From Planctomycetaceae bacterium (GTDB taxonomy: Bacteria; Planctomycetota; Planctomycetia; Planctomycetales; Planctomycetaceae), in assembly GCA_029259875.1 (NCBI GenBank), contig JAJDEK010000155.1, positions 1-5,045 on the forward strand: a stretch of DNA of 5,045 nucleotides, given 5' to 3'. Both the position numbers and the translations under genes were made by a program. Each line of letters begins with the position of its first letter. The stretch's first letter is position 1. Shown piece by piece: positions 1 through 5,045 of the stretch. The notes beneath the pieces were generated by a model. The model had not been told where the DNA came from and made no database searches. It saw only the letters and a list, made by a program, of their open reading frames with translations.

Positions 1-3000
1 GAACGGATTGAAGTTCAAGCATTCCCCAAGTATCTACTTACTACTGATGCTAAAATCGGTTCTGAAATGCGATGGTCATTATTTCGATCTCGTACCAAAG
101 AACGCATTTCTTCTAGTTCTGTCGAACTAACACAGCAAAATCTGAACACCACTCTGAAAGAAGGGCTTTCCTTTACAGTTAACGCGCCTACTGAAGGAGC
201 CTATGATCTGGTCGTGGAAATGGATACGGGGCACCAGTCATTTGCTCAATTTGTAGTCATCTCACCCGCAAAGAAAAGTCTATCACTTCAATCTCGTGAA
301 AACACTTCTCTAGCTCTCGTTGATGAACTTAATTTGAATGGTATCCAAAATCACCATGAGCTAATTATCCGTCGGCCACATAAACGGATTCGAAATTCAT
401 TCAAGTCACTGCTTAAGTCAATTCCAGGTGCAACTATAAATGGAATATCTTCCCCGCCATGGTCAGCCTATCATCTCAAAATCAAAAATTTAAACCAGCC
501 ACATAAGCTAGTTATTACTTATCCCATCCAGCATCAATCAAAGCTAGGCTTCAGTATTCTTGAGCCTGATGCCGCGGGGCAACTAGTACCCGTTGGTGTC
601 GATTCAGGAGTTTATCAATCGAGCTCTGGTTTACAGGATTCATTGAAGGGAAAGTTAAAGAATGCACAGTCAGAAGTCATTTTTTGGCCTCGCGTCAATA
701 ATCCCATCATCCTATTCCACAGCTTGGGTTCGGTTACACCGACTGAACTTGCACACGTAAAAGTTTATGAATTCACACCTTCTGAAAGAACCCCTTCTCC
801 ATTAGTTAATACTCAATCAGACAAGAAACGACTTGTCGGACCTTATTTGCAAAAGCCTCTATTACCTGAAATCTTTGGTGCCACACAAGTGCTGGATCCC
901 AATAGTAACCGGAGCTTGGATGATTGGCAGACTTTTTATGAAGCGGGGAATCGACTCGCCGCTTATCTGAACTACCATCAGTTTAATAGCATTTTGATGG
1001 CTGTTTCAGCAGATGGCAGTACGATTTATCCCTCACAATATTTAGTACCCACTCCCCGTTATGATTCCGGTGTGTATCATTCTTCAGGACAAGATCTCTA
1101 TCGAAAAGACGTATTGGAACTGCTGTTTCGAATTTTTGATCGGGAACATCTTGCATTGATACCAGAATTACAATTTTCTTCGATGATTCCGTCACTGGAA
1201 AAAGTAATTACAGAAGAACCCGAAAAAACGGTGGGGATCGAACTGATAAATTTACATGGTCAAACCTGGCGTGACACTAAAGGTACAACTCGAGGACAAG
1301 CTCCTTTTTACAATCCATTAAATCCACGTGTGCAGAATGAAATTGCAAATATTTTCAGCGAATTAGTCACTCGCTATAAAGAACATTCTTCATTTCAAGG
1401 AGTAGCCGTTCAACTAACCTTAAATGGTTACCTCCAACTGCCTGGTTTAAATTGGGGGTATGATGACGAAACAGTTTCACGATTTGAAAAAGAAACCGGA
1501 GTTAAAATACCTGAAACACTCGACTCCTACAAATATGAAAAACGTTATCAGTTTTTGACAACATCCGCTCTTCCACAATGGACAAAATGGCGCTGCCAGA
1601 AAATTAAAGAACTGCATCAACGTTTGGCTGAAATTCTTTTAAAAGAACGACCAGATGCCCGCATGATCTTTTCCGCCAGAAAATTATTACCATCACATAG
1701 CAAAGAAGGTGATGTTGTTTCTTTATTAAAGTCAGGGGCACAGTTTCACCCTGTCCTAATGGCAATGGGCTTAGATTTTTCAGATTACCACCAGATCAGT
1801 AACGGTGTCGTTTTAAGACCGAGCCTATACCATTCAAGTCAGCAAAAGTCATCTATAACACACGTACTTAATAATCATCCAACAGTTGATGATTCCTTCA
1901 AGACCCGGATTAACGGCGCCTTATATTATCACTCTCCCATTGAAGTGCGAATTCCCGAATTCGATCTAATTTCGCCTTGGCAACCTGCATTTACATGGCT
2001 CGTGTCTCAAGCTTCACCGGCAGGTGCCACTAACCGTATTCGTTATGTGCACTCAATTGCGACACTGGATCCGTATGTAACTTTCGATGGTGGCTGGACA
2101 ATTCCCTTTGGCCAAGAACACTCAACTCGCTCCATTCGTACACAACTTCAAAAGTTACCTGCGAGGCCGTTTCAAACTGTTGAAACAGCGGAACAGCCAG
2201 TCATCACTCGTTTATCACGTGGAAAAGATAAAACCTATTATTATCTTGTTAACGATTTCCCATATGCCTGTCAGGCTACTGTTGAATTGACCGTGCCATC
2301 CAAAGCAGGCATCATTCATCTAGCGAATGGTGAAACTGTTAAAACAAACACCTCACTAAAGGGAACACGAAAGCACACCGTTTCCCTGGATGCGTTTGAT
2401 TTTCAGGCTTTTGAAATTCAGGATCCGCAGGTACAAATTCTATCTGTTATATGTAAAGTAGACGAAAGCGCCTTAACCGATCTGCATGCAAAAATAAATC
2501 AAAAGAAACATCATTTACGCAAGCTTCATCAATCAATTGAAAAGACAACGGCAGTCGTATTGCATGCAGACTTTGAAGAAGGTGCTGCCCGAGACTATAT
2601 TCTGGCAGGCTGGGAAACCAAGGATCAAAATCGCAAGTCTTGGACGCTGGATATAAATGAAGCACATTCCGGCAAGGTATCATTAGTTCTGGACCAAAGG
2701 CCGGGAAACAGTTCTTTGAAAACAAATGAAATCCCATTAAATCAAAGCCGCTATCTCAACATGAGCGTCTGGTTAAAAACCGATGCGAAAGCAATGCAGG
2801 TCAGAATTGCTTTGGAAGCGGAACAGAATGGAAAGTTAAAAGTGCAATCGGCGATCATCGGTGTCGATCACCAATGGCGCAAATACTTGTTTCGGGTAAA
2901 AGATATTCCCACTGATCAAATCAAGAATGCGCATATCTTGATCGAAAAACTGGGGGCCAACAAATTATGGATTGATGATGTCGATTTACAGATTCATCAA

Positions 3001-3216
3001 ATCTCCCCGGAAGACGACAGACAGATGACGAAACTGGTATCAACTCTCTCGTTCGCTTGGGACTCTCAGCGTTATCTGGATTGTTACCGCCTGTTAGAAA
3101 GCTATTGGGGAAAGTTTAGTGATGCCCCAGACTTCTCTCACCCAGCTCCTTCAAAGGACTCCGGTCCAGTAAAACATGCTGAGCGACGGGGAATTCGCAA
3201 ACTAATCCGGCGTTAA
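1..3216 (+). CDS. Large multidomain family-10-like glycosyl hydrolase-related protein, 5' end missing
   Basis: The frame is open from base 1 to the TAA at 3214-3216 (1071 visible residues). The first ATG, at 67, has no Shine-Dalgarno sequence and lies inside continuous coding sequence, so the true start is upstream of the window. Residues are counted from base 1. Residues 1-270 are beta-rich, with alternating hydrophobic strands (SILEP near 187, FWPR near 227). Residues 290-705 look like a (beta/alpha)8 barrel: NYHQFNSILMAVSADG (324-339), a helix then LALIPELQFSS (384-394), YNPLNPRVQNEI (437-448), GVAVQLTLNGY (467-477), DGGW (696-699). This pattern recalls family-10-like glycosyl hydrolases (DUF187/GHL10 type). 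Residues 725-806 form a beta domain typical after glycosidase barrels; 820-848 are helical; 851-998 resemble a CBM4/9-like jelly roll ending LWIDDVDL (989-996); 1001-1071 are helical with a basic end. Any signal peptide would lie outside the window. Carbohydrate binding or hydrolysis is likely, the substrate is unknown, and catalytic residues could not be assigned. Confidence 0.85.
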   Translation, partial: ERIEVQAFPKYLLTTDAKIGSEMRWSLFRSRTKERISSSSVELTQQNLNTTLKEGLSFTVNAPTEGAYDLVVEMDTGHQSFAQFVVISPAKKSLSLQSRENTSLALVDELNLNGIQNHHELIIRRPHKRIRNSFKSLLKSIPGATINGISSPPWSAYHLKIKNLNQPHKLVITYPIQHQSKLGFSILEPDAAGQLVPVGVDSGVYQSSSGLQDSLKGKLKNAQSEVIFWPRVNNPIILFHSLGSVTPTELAHVKVYEFTPSERTPSPLVNTQSDKKRLVGPYLQKPLLPEIFGATQVLDPNSNRSLDDWQTFYEAGNRLAAYLNYHQFNSILMAVSADGSTIYPSQYLVPTPRYDSGVYHSSGQDLYRKDVLELLFRIFDREHLALIPELQFSSMIPSLEKVITEEPEKTVGIELINLHGQTWRDTKGTTRGQAPFYNPLNPRVQNEIANIFSELVTRYKEHSSFQGVAVQLTLNGYLQLPGLNWGYDDETVSRFEKETGVKIPETLDSYKYEKRYQFLTTSALPQWTKWRCQKIKELHQRLAEILLKERPDARMIFSARKLLPSHSKEGDVVSLLKSGAQFHPVLMAMGLDFSDYHQISNGVVLRPSLYHSSQQKSSITHVLNNHPTVDDSFKTRINGALYYHSPIEVRIPEFDLISPWQPAFTWLVSQASPAGATNRIRYVHSIATLDPYVTFDGGWTIPFGQEHSTRSIRTQLQKLPARPFQTVETAEQPVITRLSRGKDKTYYYLVNDFPYACQATVELTVPSKAGIIHLANGETVKTNTSLKGTRKHTVSLDAFDFQAFEIQDPQVQILSVICKVDESALTDLHAKINQKKHHLRKLHQSIEKTTAVVLHADFEEGAARDYILAGWETKDQNRKSWTLDINEAHSGKVSLVLDQRPGNSSLKTNEIPLNQSRYLNMSVWLKTDAKAMQVRIALEAEQNGKLKVQSAIIGVDHQWRKYLFRVKDIPTDQIKNAHILIEKLGANKLWIDDVDLQIHQISPEDDRQMTKLVSTLSFAWDSQRYLDCYRLLESYWGKFSDAPDFSHPAPSKDSGPVKHAERRGIRKLIRR

Positions 3217-3264
3217 AAACGTAAGACTATTGCGATTGCTATTCAGCCATAGGATGTCAATCTA

Positions 3265-3287
3265 GTTGTATCACTTTTCTATACAAC
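3265..3287. repeat. Inverted repeat after the first gene, possible weak terminator
   Basis: GTTGTAT (3265-3271) and ATACAAC (3281-3287) are perfect 7-bp complements around a 9-nt loop, beginning 48 bp after the stop codon at 3216. The position fits a transcription terminator, but the stem has only two G:C pairs and no T-run follows on the + strand (ACAACTTATG comes next). It may be a weak terminator, an RNA 3'-end structure, a protein-binding site, or chance in AT-rich DNA. Confidence 0.3.
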
Positions 3288-3304
3288 AACTTATGAAAAA
3301 CGTC

Positions 3305-3333
3305 CTGATTCTGTGCCATCCTAGTGATATAAT
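3305..3333 (+). promoter_or_regulatory. Extended -10 promoter for the decarboxylase gene
   Basis: TATAAT at 3328-3333 is a perfect sigma70-type -10 box, preceded by TG at 3325-3326 with one intervening base, giving the extended form TGATATAAT. At the standard 17-bp spacing the -35 hexamer is CTGATT (3305-3310), matching TTGACA only at the central TGA; a weak -35 is usual for extended -10 promoters. Transcription would start near 3340 and leave a leader of about 60 nt before the ATG at 3400. This supports independent transcription of the downstream gene. It is a motif-based call. Confidence 0.6.
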
Positions 3334-3341
3334 GATTATTG
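3327..3341. promoter_or_regulatory. Palindrome over the -10 box, possible operator
   Basis: ATAAT (3329-3333) and ATTAT (3335-3339) are perfect complements around a single G at 3334. Read as a 7-1-7 site (3327-3341) it matches 11 of 14 arm positions of the PerR box TTATAATnATTATAA and 10 of 14 of the Fur box TGATAATnATTATCA. A Fur-family repressor bound here would block the promoter. However, any TATAAT box in AT-rich DNA gives part of such a match for free, so this is a tentative site. Confidence 0.2.
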
Positions 3342-3385
3342 ATCTCATGATAGGCTTCCACACTGCTCATACTTTACTCTCTTGC

Positions 3386-3393
3386 AGGAAGGA
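3386..3393 (+). promoter_or_regulatory. Shine-Dalgarno sequence fixing the start at 3400
   Basis: AGGAAGGA ends 6 nt before the ATG at 3400. Two GGA-type cores at good spacing make this the best ribosome binding site near the gene. It favours the ATG at 3400, with the lysine-rich extension translated, over the in-frame GTG at 3505, which has only a poor GGAAAA upstream. Confidence 0.75.
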
Positions 3394-3399
3394 TCTGAA

Positions 3400-5045
3400 A
3401 TGACAGCTCAAAAACCAAATTCCAAGTCAAAATCAGTCAGCAATAAGTCCCGTTCTACAAATAAACTACCAACAAAACGTTCTTCCGGAAAAAATAACGG
3501 AAAAGTGCACACCATCGGCAGTTATTTGATTCAACGCTTACAGGACTATGGCCTTAACGATCTATTTGGAATCCCCGGTGACTTTGTGTTGCAATTTTAT
3601 GGCATGCTTGAAGAGAGCCCTATCCGAGTAGTGGGGACAACACGTGAAGACAATGCCGGCTATGCGGCCGATGGCTATGCGCGTGTCAATGGACTAGGAG
3701 CTGTTTGCGTGACATACTGTGTTGGTGGATTGAGTTTGTGTAACTCCATCGCGGGAGCGTATGCAGAGAAGTCTCCTGTAATCGTTATCAGCGGTGCGCC
3801 GGGTATGACAGAACGAGAAACAGACCCCCTGCTGCATCACCGTGTTAAAGATTTTCACACACAACGAGATGTCTTTGAAAAAATCACAGTCGCAACGGCA
3901 TTACTTGATGATCCGATCACTGCCTTTCAAGAAATTGATCGCTGCCTGGAAGCCTGTGTGAAATATAAAAGACCTGTTTATCTGGAGCTACCGCGCGATT
4001 GTGTTCATAAGGAAGCGATCATCCCGCATATTCCTAACGATAAACAACCAACGAGTAACAAACACGCTTTACGTGAATCACTTGCGGAAGCAGCGGAATT
4101 GATTCAGGCAGCGAAAAAACCAGTTATCATTGCCGGAGTAGAAATCCACCGGTTCGGGTTACGCGAAGAAGTCTTGAAATTTGCTGAAAAACACCAGATT
4201 CCCATGTGCGCCACCATTTTGGGTAAGTCGGTTGTCAGTGAATCGCATCCGCTTTATTTGGGTGTTTATGAAGGCGCAATGGGTCGAAATGAAGTACAAC
4301 GCTATGTTGAAGAAAGTGACTGTGTCATTCTTCTGGGAACCTTTATGACGGACATTAACCTGGGAATTTACACGGCACACCTTGATCCCGGCAAGTGTAT
4401 TTATGCAACGAGTGAAAAACTACGCATAAGCTATCATCATTTTCATGATGTGATATTCTCGGATTTTGTAACTGAGTTGGAAAAACAGAAATTGAAGGTA
4501 GTCGTTCGCAAAATTCCGGATAAGGTTCGTCCGCATGCTGTGGACTACGTTGTTAAGCCTTCAAAACGAATGACGACAAAACATTTATTTGAGAGTATCA
4601 ATCAGATTCTAAGCGATGAGACAGTTGTGGTGACTGATGTGGGAGATTGTTTGTTTGGAGCCGTTGATTTGATGATCAGCACGCATACAAAATTTCTTAG
4701 TCCTGCATATTACACTTCGATGGGCTTTGCGATACCGGCTTCCCTCGGCGCTCAAGTAGCCAATCAGAACCTGCGACCGATTGTCCTTGTGGGTGATGGT
4801 GCGTTTCAGATGACATGCCTGGAGCTATCGACAGCTCTGAAGCTGGGATTCAATCCGATAGTGATTGTCTTGAATAATAAAGGCTATACAACAGAACGCT
4901 TCTTACAAGAAGGGCCTTTTAATGATATTCCAGACTGGAAATACCATAATATCACAGAGCTGATCGGTGGTGGCTGGGGCTTGGAGGTAAGTACCGAAGG
5001 CGATCTCGAACATGCAATCGATGCCGCTCGGGCGGATAAGGAGTG
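3400..5045 (+). CDS. Thiamine-diphosphate-dependent 2-oxo acid decarboxylase (pyruvate/indolepyruvate decarboxylase type), 3' end missing
   Basis: The enzyme should decarboxylate a 2-oxo acid such as pyruvate, phenylpyruvate, indolepyruvate or a branched-chain keto acid to the aldehyde, using ThDP and Mg2+ in the cytoplasm. The 548 visible residues show the family order: PYR domain from about 36 (IPGDF 58-62, [15 protein letters not shown] 81-95, LLHH 144-147), central domain about 220-370, and PP domain with GDG (465-467) and NNKGYTTE (492-499). D61, E83, H146, H147 and E499 align with the Zymomonas pyruvate decarboxylase catalytic set D27, E50, H113, H114 and E473; the HH pair separates it from acetolactate synthase-like relatives. 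Residues 1-35 are an extra basic tail absent from typical members. The frame is still open at base 5045; by family lengths about 35-50 residues are missing. The gene has its own promoter and a strong Shine-Dalgarno sequence, 183 bp after the upstream gene. The decarboxylase class is sure; the preferred substrate is not. Confidence 0.93.
   Translation, partial: MTAQKPNSKSKSVSNKSRSTNKLPTKRSSGKNNGKVHTIGSYLIQRLQDYGLNDLFGIPGDFVLQFYGMLEESPIRVVGTTREDNAGYAADGYARVNGLGAVCVTYCVGGLSLCNSIAGAYAEKSPVIVISGAPGMTERETDPLLHHRVKDFHTQRDVFEKITVATALLDDPITAFQEIDRCLEACVKYKRPVYLELPRDCVHKEAIIPHIPNDKQPTSNKHALRESLAEAAELIQAAKKPVIIAGVEIHRFGLREEVLKFAEKHQIPMCATILGKSVVSESHPLYLGVYEGAMGRNEVQRYVEESDCVILLGTFMTDINLGIYTAHLDPGKCIYATSEKLRISYHHFHDVIFSDFVTELEKQKLKVVVRKIPDKVRPHAVDYVVKPSKRMTTKHLFESINQILSDETVVVTDVGDCLFGAVDLMISTHTKFLSPAYYTSMGFAIPASLGAQVANQNLRPIVLVGDGAFQMTCLELSTALKLGFNPIVIVLNNKGYTTERFLQEGPFNDIPDWKYHNITELIGGGWGLEVSTEGDLEHAIDAARADKE

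Noticed and set aside
67..69. ATG at 67 as the start of the first gene.
   Set aside because: The same frame is open back to base 1 with protein-like sequence, and no ribosome binding site precedes the ATG. The gene is better described as truncated by the window edge.
983..1195. Minus-strand open frame of 70 codons.
   Set aside because: It lies wholly inside the first gene, has no recognisable motif, and looks like a shadow of the + strand coding frame.
2087..2290. Plus-strand open frame of 67 codons in another frame.
   Set aside because: It overlaps well-patterned sequence of the large protein (DGGW and following beta domain) and shows no family features of its own.
2447..2737. Minus-strand open frame of 96 codons.
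   Set aside because: It is antisense to the linker and CBM-like region, whose + strand reading is convincing; no motif or ribosome binding site supports a separate gene.
3250..3323. Long-range inverted repeat TAGGATG (3250-3256) and CATCCTA (3317-3323), enclosing the hairpin at 3265-3287.
   Set aside because: About one perfect 7-bp inverted pair is expected by chance in an intergenic region of this size; neither arm extends further and the arms are 60 bp apart.
3340..3385. The decarboxylase leader as a possible riboswitch, for example a thiamine-pyrophosphate element given the cofactor.
   Set aside because: At about 60 nt the leader is too short for a TPP riboswitch, the conserved CTGAGA-type core is absent, and no stable stem is evident.
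4159..4380. Minus-strand open frame of 73 codons.
   Set aside because: It is antisense to the central domain of the decarboxylase, whose family identity is certain.

Overview
The window has the look of a chromosomal stretch from a Planctomycetota bacterium (inference: the large multidomain family-10-like glycoside-hydrolase-related protein resembles proteins I associate with that phylum; base composition is moderately AT-rich by eye). It holds two genes on the + strand, both cut by a window edge, separated by a 183-bp intergenic region. I see no RNA gene, insertion sequence, CRISPR array, phage gene or attachment site.

Bases 1-3216 are the 3' part of a long gene. The reading frame is open from base 1, so the ATG at 67 is almost certainly internal. 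The 1071 visible residues make a modular protein: N-terminal beta-rich region, a (beta/alpha)8-barrel-like region related to family-10-like glycosyl hydrolases, a small C-terminal beta domain of the kind that follows glycosidase barrels, a short helical linker, a carbohydrate-binding-module-like jelly roll, and a short helical, basic tail. A role in binding or cleaving polysaccharide is likely, but the substrate cannot be read from the sequence.

Bases 3217-3399 hold an imperfectly terminator-like hairpin, a strong extended -10 promoter (TGATATAAT) with a small palindrome over it, and a good Shine-Dalgarno sequence. This suggests that the second gene is transcribed on its own.

Bases 3400-5045 encode most of a thiamine-diphosphate-dependent 2-oxo acid decarboxylase of the pyruvate/indolepyruvate decarboxylase type, with every catalytic residue of that family in place. 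It carries an unusual lysine/serine-rich N-terminal extension and runs off the right edge, probably some 35-50 residues before its natural end. There is no evident functional link between the two genes. I found no convincing sign of a previously undescribed system; the points worth a second look are the barrel's possible loss of catalytic residues, the decarboxylase tail and substrate pocket, and the promoter palindrome.
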